A stretch of DNA of 32,111 bases from Candidatus Arcanibacter lacustris. Its GTDB lineage: Bacteria > Pseudomonadota > Alphaproteobacteria > Rickettsiales > Arcanibacteraceae. A model generated the notes under the pieces. That model was given only the letters and a program-made list of their open reading frames with translations. It did no database searches and was not told the origin of the DNA. A program made the translations under genes and the position numbers. Positions 1 to 8,300 of the stretch are shown piece by piece. The stretch lies in the NCBI GenBank assembly GCA_000970895.1, contig JYHA01000023.1, forward strand, positions 1-32,111, in the 5' to 3' direction. Positions within the stretch are counted from its first letter, which is position 1. Each line of letters begins with the position of its first letter.

Positions 1-179
1 TAACAAGTCACGATAGATGGTTCCTAGACCGCGTTGCGACTCATATCATTGCTTTTGAAGGTGAGGGTGAAGTGGAATGGTTTGAAGGTAATTATCAAGA
101 ATATGAGGAATATCGCATTAAGAAATTAGGCGCAGACCGTGCGGCACCTAAAAAACTTAAATATAAGAAAATTGCATAA
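1..179 (+). CDS. ettA: Energy-dependent translational throttle protein EttA (ABC-F), C-terminal end only
   Basis: This is the last 58 codons of a gene that enters from the left edge; the frame runs from base 3 to TAA at 177-179. The translated tail begins TSHDRWFLDRVATHI, the H-loop (switch histidine) of the second ABC domain, followed by the acidic EGEGEVEWFEGNY segment and a Lys-rich end typical of EttA. EttA belongs to the soluble ABC-F ATPases, which bind the ribosomal E site and gate entry into elongation according to ATP/ADP ratio. tatA follows after 13 bases, and the tatA ribosome-binding site overlaps this stop codon, so the genes are probably co-transcribed. Only the tail is visible, but the motif and ending are characteristic. 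Confidence 0.88.
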   Translation, partial: TSHDRWFLDRVATHIIAFEGEGEVEWFEGNYQEYEEYRIKKLGADRAAPKKLKYKKIA

Positions 180-192
180 GGAGTAGCAAGTC

Positions 193-366
193 ATGTTGAG
201 TATGTCACATATATTACTGGTATTGCTTATCATATTAATAGTATTTGGTGCTGGTAAATTACCTCAGGTAATGGGGGATTTTGCCAAAGGTATTAAAAAT
301 TTTCGTGATAATCTAAAGGAAGAAGATAAGAAAATAGAACATAAAGACCAGGATAAAGATAAGTAG
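193..366 (+). CDS. tatA: Twin-arginine translocase subunit TatA (57 aa)
   Basis: A short gene encoding one N-terminal membrane helix (SHILLVLLIILIVFGAGKLP), then an amphipathic stretch (VMGDFAKGIKNFRDNLKE) and a highly charged tail of Lys, Asp and Glu. The FGAGKLP hinge followed by GxxxGxxxxxFR is the TatA/E signature. TatA oligomerises at TatC to let folded proteins cross the inner membrane. The start ATG at 193 has a good Shine-Dalgarno (AAGGAG, 178-183) that overlaps the ettA stop. The stop TAG (364-366) shares one base with the GTG start of the next gene, so the two are translationally coupled. At 57 residues it lies within the usual length range of small TatA proteins. No tatB or tatC lies in the window. 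Confidence 0.9.
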   Translation: MLSMSHILLVLLIILIVFGAGKLPQVMGDFAKGIKNFRDNLKEEDKKIEHKDQDKDK

Positions 367-989
367 TGGAAAAAAATATCGATAATAGAATTTCGACGAT
401 TTTAAAAAAATTATCATTAGAAGTAAAAGATAGTGAACATATCTCTATATCTCAAATTATGGGGATGTTACAGCAATATGGATTTTCGCTGTTAATGATA
501 ATATTTGCTATGCCTTGTGTATTACCACTTCCTGGTATTTCTTTTATTGGTGGGGTTCCTCTTACTTATTTTTCTGTGCAAATATTACGTGGTTTTACTA
601 GTCCTAAGATCCCAACTTGGCTTGCAAAAAAGCAAGTAACATCTGAGTCTTTAATTAATGTGATTAATAAGGCTTTGCCATATTTAGAGAAATTAGAAAG
701 ATCTTTTCAGTGGAAATTTCCTATCGATAATATGCTTGTAGCTACAAGACTGATGGGAATTTTTTCATTGTTATTTGCTATATATATAACGCTACCTTTG
801 CCACTTGGTAATAGCTTACCAAGTATTGGTATTATTTTGATGAGTATTGGCCTGCTTAATAAAGATTTATTACTGATTATAATTGGTATTCTTGTTGGTA
901 TGGTAGGTGTGGTTTTAGCATCGAGTTTTGCTGCTGGTATGATTGGTCTAGTTAGTATATTTATAGTTAAGTTTTGTAGTTTTTTCTAA
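366..989 (+). CDS. ExoD family membrane protein (207 aa)
   Basis: The product fits the ExoD family, named after a Sinorhizobium meliloti gene affecting exopolysaccharide production; its biochemical role is not established. What is seen: a soluble N-terminal 30 residues, a segment with GFSLLMIIFAMPCVLPLPG followed by GGVPLTYFSVQILRG (the conserved P-rich ExoD region, about residues 38-75), a central amphipathic part, and three or four hydrophobic helices in the C-terminal half. The start is a GTG at 366 that overlaps the tatA stop by one base; no ATG offers a better start. The next gene begins two bases after this stop, so the two are in one transcription unit with a PBP, which hints at an envelope role (inference). 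Confidence 0.8.
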   Translation: MEKNIDNRISTILKKLSLEVKDSEHISISQIMGMLQQYGFSLLMIIFAMPCVLPLPGISFIGGVPLTYFSVQILRGFTSPKIPTWLAKKQVTSESLINVINKALPYLEKLERSFQWKFPIDNMLVATRLMGIFSLLFAIYITLPLPLGNSLPSIGIILMSIGLLNKDLLLIIIGILVGMVGVVLASSFAAGMIGLVSIFIVKFCSFF

Positions 990-990
990 T

Positions 991-3414
991 ATGAATCGAA
1001 TATTTTATCTCATTAATAAGCTTGTTACTTTATCTATCATATCCTTGGTGATAGGTGTTGGGATTATGCTATATGGTTTTTTCTATTATAGTTATGATTT
1101 GCCAGATTATGAGCAATTAGCTGAATATAACCCACCAACAGTTACTAGGCTTTACACAATTGATGATAAGTTACTAGAAGAATATGCGGCAGAACATAGG
1201 TTGTTTGTGCCGATAAATGCAATACCCAAGAGGGTGGTTAATGCATTTATTGCAGCTGAAGATAAAAATTTCTATTCTCATGCAGGGGTTGATGTTACGA
1301 GTATCCTAAGAGCAATTATCTTAAATATAACTCATTTTGGACAGAAAAAATCCTTAGTGGGAGGCTCAACTATCACTCAGCAAGTAGTGAAAAACTTTCT
1401 ACTAACTAAGGAAAAATCTTTAGCTAGGAAAGTTAAAGAAGCAATATTATCCTATAGAATTAGCCAGGTTTATTCAAAAGATCGGATACTTGAATTATAT
1501 CTCAATCAAATATATTTAGGTGGTAGGTCTTATGGGGTTGCATCTGCTGCTCTTAATTATTTCAATAAATCAATCGATGAATTAGAGATCGAAGAAATAG
1601 CCTATTTAGCAGCTCTTCCTAAGGCTCCAAGTAATTATGATATTGAAAAAAACTATGACAAGGCCAAAATCAGAAGAGACTGGGTTCTTGATCGGATGGG
1701 AGAGGAGAAGTTTGTCCCTCTTGATGATATTAAAGCAGCTCAAGAAAAACCGATTGTTTTTTACAAAAGAAAAGATTTAAAAGATAATGTTAAGGCTGAG
1801 TTTTTCGCAGAGGCAGTAAGAAGAGAAATATCAAACCTATATGGTGCTAAATCTTTATATGAGGGAGGGTTGGTAATTAAAACCACTCTAGATCCAAAAT
1901 TACAAAATTTTGCTCAAAAAGCTTTTCTAAAAGGATTGCAAGATTATGATCGTAGACATGGTTATAGAGGTGCAATAAAAAATCTAGAATCAATTGATAA
2001 TTGGCAAAATGATCTTGCTAAAATGGCTGCTGATCTTTCTATTTATGATTGGAAGTTGGCTGTTATTTTGGGTATTGATAAAGATAAAATAAAAATTGGT
2101 TTGCAAGATGATCATGAGGGCTCAGTTGCAATGTCTGATTTTACTTGGGCAAAATATAATTTAAAATCTCCAGCTGATTTATTTAAAATAGGTGATGTGA
2201 TTTATGTTGAAGAAATTAAAAAAAATAATCAAGACATCTATTCCTTAAGACAGATTCCGAAAGTAAATGGAGGTCTGGTTGCTATGGAGCCAAAAACTGG
2301 TAGGATTTTAGCCATGGTTGGAGGATTTAATCCAGCAGATAGTCAATTTAACAGGGCAATTCAGGCTAAAAGACAACCTGGTTCTGTATTCAAGCCTTTT
2401 GTTTATCTTAGTGCTCTTGAAAAAGGTTATAGTCCTTCTAGTCTTATTTTGGATGGTCCAATCGAGCTTAGTCAAGGTGCAGGCCTTCCTACCTGGAAGC
2501 CAAAAAACTATACTAGAGATTTCTTAGGGCTTACAACTCTTAGACGAGGGGTGGAAAAATCTCGTAATAGTATGACGGTGAGATTGTCATTAGCCCTTGG
2601 TATAAAGCCAATTATGGAAATAACAAAACGTTTTGGCATTTATAAAAATCCTGAGAGAAATTTTTCAATTTCACTTGGTGCTCAAGAAACAACTCTGCTG
2701 GATATGACTAATGCTTATGCAATTTTAGTTAATGAAGGAAAAAAAGTAATTCCTTCGCTGATTGAATCAGTAGAAGATAGAAATGGTAAGATAATCTTCA
2801 AGCGAGATAAAGATATTTGCCATGCTTGTACTATGGGTGAAGATGGTGATCTATTCAATATGGTTCCTCCCCAAATAGAACATCATGCTGAAAAAATAAC
2901 TGATCCTGCCACTGCTTACCAGATGATTTCAATTTTAGAAGGGGTGGTACAAAGAGGAACAGCGCCGCAAGCCAAAATATTACCAGGTGCAGTTGGAGGA
3001 AAAACAGGTACCACTAATAATAGTAATGATGCATGGTTTATTGGATTCTCACCAGATATAGTAGTTGGAACTTATGTAGGTTATGATCAACCTAAATCTC
3101 TTGGTGATAGAGAAACTGGTAATTCTGTAGCGCTACCAATTTTTGTAGCTTTTATGGAGAGTTATTTAAAAGATAAACAACATATTCCATTTAATATACC
3201 AAAAGGTATTAAGCTGGTGAAAGTTGACGTAGAAACTGGTAAGGAAACGAGTCGTGTAGGGGCTGGTACCATTTACGAAGCATTTAAAACTGGAGTTGTG
3301 ATAAAAGATGATGTTATCGATGCTGACTTAAACCAGGAAAATGAGAAAGCTATTAAAAAGAATTTCGGTGATGATGTGGATTTAAATGAGAATGATTTAG
3401 ATGGGTTATATTGA
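991..3414 (+). CDS. mrcA: Class A penicillin-binding protein, PBP1A type (807 aa)
   Basis: A bifunctional peptidoglycan synthase that polymerises lipid II and cross-links stem peptides at the outer face of the inner membrane. A short cytoplasmic start and one membrane anchor (about residues 12-33) precede the GT51 transglycosylase domain with AAEDKNFYSHAGVD (near 85-100) and GGSTITQQVVKNF (near 125). After a linker domain comes the transpeptidase with SVFK (about 465-468, nucleophile Ser), SRN (about 523) and KTGTT (about 670). The acidic C-terminal tail (DDVDLNENDLDG) is typical of neither domain. The ATG lies two bases after the exoD-like stop with no clear Shine-Dalgarno, suggesting translational coupling. 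Rickettsial PBP1A proteins have the same N-terminal LPDYxQLxxYxPPxVTR pattern. It is intact here, unlike the second class A PBP at the right end of the window. Confidence 0.93.
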   Translation: MNRIFYLINKLVTLSIISLVIGVGIMLYGFFYYSYDLPDYEQLAEYNPPTVTRLYTIDDKLLEEYAAEHRLFVPINAIPKRVVNAFIAAEDKNFYSHAGVDVTSILRAIILNITHFGQKKSLVGGSTITQQVVKNFLLTKEKSLARKVKEAILSYRISQVYSKDRILELYLNQIYLGGRSYGVASAALNYFNKSIDELEIEEIAYLAALPKAPSNYDIEKNYDKAKIRRDWVLDRMGEEKFVPLDDIKAAQEKPIVFYKRKDLKDNVKAEFFAEAVRREISNLYGAKSLYEGGLVIKTTLDPKLQNFAQKAFLKGLQDYDRRHGYRGAIKNLESIDNWQNDLAKMAADLSIYDWKLAVILGIDKDKIKIGLQDDHEGSVAMSDFTWAKYNLKSPADLFKIGDVIYVEEIKKNNQDIYSLRQIPKVNGGLVAMEPKTGRILAMVGGFNPADSQFNRAIQAKRQPGSVFKPFVYLSALEKGYSPSSLILDGPIELSQGAGLPTWKPKNYTRDFLGLTTLRRGVEKSRNSMTVRLSLALGIKPIMEITKRFGIYKNPERNFSISLGAQETTLLDMTNAYAILVNEGKKVIPSLIESVEDRNGKIIFKRDKDICHACTMGEDGDLFNMVPPQIEHHAEKITDPATAYQMISILEGVVQRGTAPQAKILPGAVGGKTGTTNNSNDAWFIGFSPDIVVGTYVGYDQPKSLGDRETGNSVALPIFVAFMESYLKDKQHIPFNIPKGIKLVKVDVETGKETSRVGAGTIYEAFKTGVVIKDDVIDADLNQENEKAIKKNFGDDVDLNENDLDGLY

Positions 3415-3460
3415 TTTTTTCCCTACTGCCGACTTCATCATTTATACATAATCATGGGAA

Positions 3461-3504
3461 GTCAGCGGGGGGTAGAATATTTTCTTATCCCGAATTGACG
3501 TAAT
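3461..3504. repeat. Dispersed repeat family 2, copy 1
   Basis: A stretch of about 44 bases in the convergent gap between the PBP1A gene and the solute-binding gene. It reads GTCAGCGGGG, then a variable piece, then TTTCTTATCCCGAATTGACG and TAAT. Close relatives occur at 20814-20856 (TTTCTTATCCCGAACTCAGG core) and, in part, at 20057-20078. Upstream, GACTTC (3431-3436) can pair with GAAGTC (3458-3463), so the gap may also act as a weak bidirectional transcript end; no clean U-tract follows. Confidence 0.5.
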
Positions 3505-3536
3505 TTCAAAGATAATTAGGCGAGTACTATATATAA

Positions 3537-4277
3537 CTAATTCACATCATACTTAACTAGTATTTTTTGCACTGTTCCATCATCTAATAATTTTTTATAA
3601 CCTTCATCATACATATCTGCTAATGCTTGTGATTCTTTTAAAGCAGGAGAGAAGATTATATAGTTTTTATGCGTGTCATTGATTGAGCCAACTACTTTAA
3701 TCTGATCAGAAAGTTTGTTTTGAGCTGCAACATATTTTATCACATATTGATCATCTACATATAGATCGGTATGTTTATTAATCAGCGCTTTGATATTTAA
3801 TAAGGTTACAGCATTTCCGCTCATTTGATGGACATATTGTAGATTTTTATAATTATCCTCTATATATTGACCCATTGTGCCGCCAAAATGATACTCTTCA
3901 ACTATACCGATTACTTTGTCTTTTAAAGAATTATTATCTGTATATTTAAAATCAGAATCTTTTCTTACTGCATAATAAGTATTGTTATCAACTATTGCAG
4001 TTTTAGGAAAGATAAAGTCTTTTGTGTCAGAATTTAAACTTGCGATCATAACTCCAGTAAATTTACCTTTGCGAACATTTTTAAGGGCGTTGGTCCAAGG
4101 CATATTAATATATTCTACTTTGTAACCTTTGGGCTCAAATATTTCTTTTAAAATATATACAGCTATTCCTTTATTTACAGGATCATCGCAATTCCATGGG
4201 CAATAAGGATCTGAAGCGAAAGTTAGTACCTTATCTTCAGCAAAAGAGTTCGGGCTAATTAATATCAGAAATATCGC
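3537..4277 (-). pseudogene. Family 3 extracellular solute-binding protein, start codon missing
   Basis: The open frame encodes a periplasmic binding protein of the SBP_bac_3 fold: SDPYCPWNCDDP, a short helix ending in IFEPKGYKVEYI, then MPWTNALKNVRKGKFTG and a long alternating region ending with a conserved helix (YDEGYKKLLDDGTVQKILVKY). Such proteins bind amino acids or similar small polar ligands, usually for an ABC transporter. The first ATG in frame (4103) lies inside the domain and cannot be the true start. Upstream the frame continues through an obvious signal-peptide core and cleavage site (IFLILISPNSFA, then EDK), but no ATG, GTG or TTG precedes it. The frame is closed at 4278-4280 by the same TAA that ends the 1340-residue gene, so the basic n-region is gone. 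It may be a decayed gene, start at ATA 4274-4272, or be reached by stop-codon readthrough. I favour decay, with moderate confidence. Confidence 0.6.
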
Positions 4278-7200
4278 TTAGTAAGCACAGCCATTATTAA
4301 CGTTTGTAGACCATGAACCATTATTACAAGTTGCAACACCTCCATATCCCCATTTGCCATAATTACTATTACAGCCTAAATAATTTCTAGTACCGTCATT
4401 GCCAATATTTGCTCTCTGACAACCGTCACTAGTAATAATGCCATTAGACGGAACTTTACAACCTGCGTATAATGTTGTGCCGTTAGAAGTTGTTCCTGTT
4501 GGATTGTGGAAAAAAGATCCTCCGTAAAGCTGATTTCCTTTACCGTCATTATTTTTGAAACCTGCTGCATTCATATACCAATAAAGATCTTGGCCATTAT
4601 TGGTTGGTAATGAGTTGTTGTTACAAGGAGCCATGCAAGGATTAGTGATATTACCAAAATCCCAGCCGCCATTAATACATTGCATCTTGGGAGCGCTACT
4701 ATTACCATTTATATATCCATTGATACATGTGCCATTTGCAGTGCTTCCTGATGAAGTTTGTGGCCATGATGAAACGTGATCATGGTTAGGGTCGCTATTA
4801 TCAATGCCATTCCCACTAAAATATGCTGATGGACATCCTGCAAAGCAAGATCCGGAAATATTAGTCCAGTTCCCAAAAGAACATGTTGCAGTTGGGTTTC
4901 CTATATATCCGTTATTACAAGTTCCTGTAATGTTGCTACCAGAGCTAGTATTGCCACTGGCAAAAGATGCATTAGCTATATTAAGTGATGCATTTTGACA
5001 TGTGCTTGGCGTACAAGATCCAGAAACAGTTCCCCATACTCCATTGGTACATGTTGCAGTCGGACTTCCTGTATATCCATTATTACAAGTTGCTTGAACC
5101 GGTGTCGCGCTAGAAATAGTAGAGCTACCAGACAAAGATCCATAGGCAACAACAAATGCTGAATTTTTGCATTGACAAGCTCCAGTTACAGACCAATTTC
5201 CTTGGGGTTTTGTTAGATCTGAATCTTGAGTACATTTTCCAGTAATTGTACCATATCCAGATTTACAAGTAGCTGTAGAAGAATTCGGTGCATAAACCGA
5301 ACTAGAAGGCCAAGTTGCATTGTTAGTTGTATCATTTGTTGTAACGGAACAAATAACTGGGGCGCAAGGATCTGTTGGGATGGTACCGCCAGGTCCTGTA
5401 TTATTCCAGGCTCCTACATAATTACCATTATTATCAATAGAAGGATAACAAGTAGCAGTAGGTTGCTTGGTATATTTTAGATAATGATTTGGATTACACC
5501 AACTCTTAGTATCACCTGGTGTTCCAGCTGTTACTGTTTTTCCAGCTGCGGTTGTGCCTCCTGCGGTATAATTCCAATTGGCAAATGATTCTAGTTGATT
5601 ATTACATGGTGTTGCAATGCCACCAGGTGCAGTATTTAAACTTAAGCATAAAGATCCTCCAGCAAAAGAGCCAGCACTTAAAGCAGGAAGTTCCCATGGT
5701 AATTTTGGCCTCTGAGTTTCGGTAGTAGCATTCATCTGATAGGATAAATCAGAAATGGTAGCAACTTGGCTGGAAGTGCAATTATTCGTAACGCAGCTGT
5801 TGCAGCAAGAATTTGTAGGGCATGATGGGAAGCTTCTTGTTGTACCAGCTGGATAGCAAATATTATTTGGTGGGGTTGATGGATTAGCATAATAAGATGT
5901 AGTTGCAAGAGGAAGAGAATTGCTAGCTACTGCTGGCTCTAAACGAGCTACTTGTAATGTATTTGCAATCCCATTATTTGCTGTTGATAAAACATTATTG
6001 TTTGGGATTAAATTATTAAAACTAGATGTATCAAGACATAGAGCATCTGCACCACGAAGATATTTACCATTTATAAATTCAATGCCAGCTAGATAGCCAG
6101 TATTTGAAATGCCAGTAGGGTTATTTGCAAAACCAGAGCAATCATAAATACCAACCCCGGATAATCCTGTACTATATGATGGTTGATTAGTAGTCGAATA
6201 ACCTAGTGATGAGCAAGTATTTAGAGATGCTAAATTTATTTGCGGTGTAGTACCAATATCAACTACAAAAGGTCCTGGGGAAGAAAATCCAGGAAATGAG
6301 CCATTAATAGCAGTATTATTTACATTATTATTGATACCACTTGTTATATAATCTGTATATGTAGGAATAGGATAAAAAATATTTTTTGTACTTTGTGCTG
6401 GTATTACATTATTAACATTAATACCATGTAGATATATCCCACTTTTGTTCGGGACTATGCAGGGACTAGTCCAGTTGTTATTACAAAGTGCGCCAGTTAT
6501 AGTGCCATCATTCGTTCCTGATGAACTACCTGTATTCCAAACATCTTTAGACAAAGCAGGGCTAGCTCCTATACTCACATTCATCTTGGGGGCTATATTA
6601 GTGATTGTTGTAGAAGGTGCAGAAACTGAAATATCTGTAATGGGAGCTCTGGGATAAGAATTTAACAAAGTTTGAGTTGTAAGACCTGCCTGATAGGCAG
6701 ATATCATAGTTGGATTATCAGTATCAATATATGCAAATACGCTGAAATCATTAACATTATTATATGGGTAGAAGATTTTCAATAAATATGGATTAATTAT
6801 ATTATCGCCAGTAACATAAGAATTCCCTAGTCCATAAACATTCAATAAATTAGTTTGGCTAATGTTATTATCTGTAAAGGCTGAATTAAATCTAAATGCT
6901 AGATCCTGGTAATTACCAATATTAATGCCAGATAAGACTGGTTGTATATCTACTGAAGATGCGGTTTTAAGTATGGCTCCTGTATAATTGCCAGATGTGC
7001 CAGTTAATGTATATGTAGACCCAGATGTTGTCATCGCTGGGTCTACATCTAAGGTGAATGTCACACAAAGATCACTAGCAGCTGGTACATGCGTAGAATC
7101 ATTACATTGATATATTGGAGAATTAGTAGCGCCCTGGTTTTTAAATGTTACACATCCTGTGGGGTATTGCGCTGAACATTGTGGAATGATCGGATTATAA

Positions 7201-8300
7201 TAATTAGTTGGTGTTGTGTTATTAGTATTGGGATATGTATATGAAAGACGATATGGTCCTGTTGGGATATTAGTTACTGGTATATCACTACTAAAGTTAA
7301 TACAAGGTTTAGTACCAGAACCAGAACATAGATTAATCAAACTATTTACAAGGTCATTATTGTTAGTGGGAAGTGATTTGATATCGCCATTATTACTACC
7401 GTAGCTTATATTTATACATCCTGTTGTAAGAGAGGCAGTGCATAAAGGAATATTATATCCATAACCAACTCTGATAAGATTAGTCTCAAAGCTATTGTTA
7501 GAAACGCTAGCTCCATTAGTTGCTGAGGATGTTATCACGCATCTTTTAGTTGGATCGCTATATAAAATAGGAGATTCGTTTCTATTACAAACTCTTTCTG
7601 CTATTAGGCTTGGGGTTGTAGCTGGTAATTTTGCAGGATATGCAGGAGGTGGTGGACCAGGAGGCAAATGTATACAACCAATTGGCCTGCCTGATACTCC
7701 AGGAATTGGAGGGTTATAAATAGTATATTGTCCATCCTCAGCAACTTGATTACGTTGACTATCATAATAATGATGTGGATTAGTTCCACTTTGATCAATT
7801 GTACATCCATCTTTATCAGCACCATCGCATGAATCAATAAAAGCACAAAGCTCAGCGTAATCATTGTTATTTTTATAGCCAGTTATTTGGACTCCAGGAC
7901 CCACTATCCGAGCACATACTCTTTGATCTACGTCATTGATGAACATCCATCCACATTGATTTATTTCGAGTTCAACATAGTCGCAGTGACAAGTTCCAAG
8001 ATCGCATTCTCGCGCGTTTGTTATAATTTTGGGATTAAGATAAGCTTGATTTTGAGGTGCGTTTACACAATAATCATTACCTATAGCAACATTGGTTCTA
8101 AATATTGACCAATTAGTGTTGTCGCCCATACAATTATTTGTACCACTATTAGGATGCTTCGGGGTGCAAGAACGATCCCATATATAGCTTGATTTTATTG
8201 TGCCATATCCTGCAAATGAGTCTACTGTCCCAAACAAGACACAACATAACAACATAATAAAAATCAAAAATTTGCTAATATTATCTTTAAACACTAACAT
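4278..8300 (-). CDS. Giant exported Cys-rich protein of the T4SS islet, C-terminal sushi-like modules (1340 aa)
   Basis: Not a protein I can name. It starts with a classical signal peptide (FLIFIMLLCCVLFG core, cleavage near SFA/GYG at about residue 30). Residues about 30-230 are Cys-rich and end in a proline-rich patch (CIHLPPGPPPPAYP). A long Asn/Ser/Thr-rich, beta-looking region follows (about 230-950). From about 975 to the end come repeated modules of the form C, about 25-30 residues, TCxxGYxG, AxC, NGxW, C, for example at 1040-1095 and 1099-1151; this is the spacing logic of sushi/CCP domains. Its 5' end overlaps the virB4-like gene by 14 bases, so it is co-expressed with T4SS genes. 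AAAGG lies directly before the ATG (8300) but is well spaced for the in-frame GTG at 8294, which may be the true start. Candidate roles are pilus-tip adhesin, mating-pair stabiliser or a VirB6-extension-like surface protein; these are inference. Confidence 0.75.
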   Translation of the reverse strand: MLVFKDNISKFLIFIMLLCCVLFGTVDSFAGYGTIKSSYIWDRSCTPKHPNSGTNNCMGDNTNWSIFRTNVAIGNDYCVNAPQNQAYLNPKIITNARECDLGTCHCDYVELEINQCGWMFINDVDQRVCARIVGPGVQITGYKNNNDYAELCAFIDSCDGADKDGCTIDQSGTNPHHYYDSQRNQVAEDGQYTIYNPPIPGVSGRPIGCIHLPPGPPPPAYPAKLPATTPSLIAERVCNRNESPILYSDPTKRCVITSSATNGASVSNNSFETNLIRVGYGYNIPLCTASLTTGCINISYGSNNGDIKSLPTNNNDLVNSLINLCSGSGTKPCINFSSDIPVTNIPTGPYRLSYTYPNTNNTTPTNYYNPIIPQCSAQYPTGCVTFKNQGATNSPIYQCNDSTHVPAASDLCVTFTLDVDPAMTTSGSTYTLTGTSGNYTGAILKTASSVDIQPVLSGINIGNYQDLAFRFNSAFTDNNISQTNLLNVYGLGNSYVTGDNIINPYLLKIFYPYNNVNDFSVFAYIDTDNPTMISAYQAGLTTQTLLNSYPRAPITDISVSAPSTTITNIAPKMNVSIGASPALSKDVWNTGSSSGTNDGTITGALCNNNWTSPCIVPNKSGIYLHGINVNNVIPAQSTKNIFYPIPTYTDYITSGINNNVNNTAINGSFPGFSSPGPFVVDIGTTPQINLASLNTCSSLGYSTTNQPSYSTGLSGVGIYDCSGFANNPTGISNTGYLAGIEFINGKYLRGADALCLDTSSFNNLIPNNNVLSTANNGIANTLQVARLEPAVASNSLPLATTSYYANPSTPPNNICYPAGTTRSFPSCPTNSCCNSCVTNNCTSSQVATISDLSYQMNATTETQRPKLPWELPALSAGSFAGGSLCLSLNTAPGGIATPCNNQLESFANWNYTAGGTTAAGKTVTAGTPGDTKSWCNPNHYLKYTKQPTATCYPSIDNNGNYVGAWNNTGPGGTIPTDPCAPVICSVTTNDTTNNATWPSSSVYAPNSSTATCKSGYGTITGKCTQDSDLTKPQGNWSVTGACQCKNSAFVVAYGSLSGSSTISSATPVQATCNNGYTGSPTATCTNGVWGTVSGSCTPSTCQNASLNIANASFASGNTSSGSNITGTCNNGYIGNPTATCSFGNWTNISGSCFAGCPSAYFSGNGIDNSDPNHDHVSSWPQTSSGSTANGTCINGYINGNSSAPKMQCINGGWDFGNITNPCMAPCNNNSLPTNNGQDLYWYMNAAGFKNNDGKGNQLYGGSFFHNPTGTTSNGTTLYAGCKVPSNGIITSDGCQRANIGNDGTRNYLGCNSNYGKWGYGGVATCNNGSWSTNVNNGCAY

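Noticed and set aside
4376..7864. Several open frames of 60-90 codons on both strands within the giant exported gene, for example 5226-5480, 6445-6657 and 7604-7864
   Set aside because: They lie inside a long, signal-peptide-bearing frame with consistent Cys-rich modules, show low-complexity composition and have no start signals; they are shadows of that gene.
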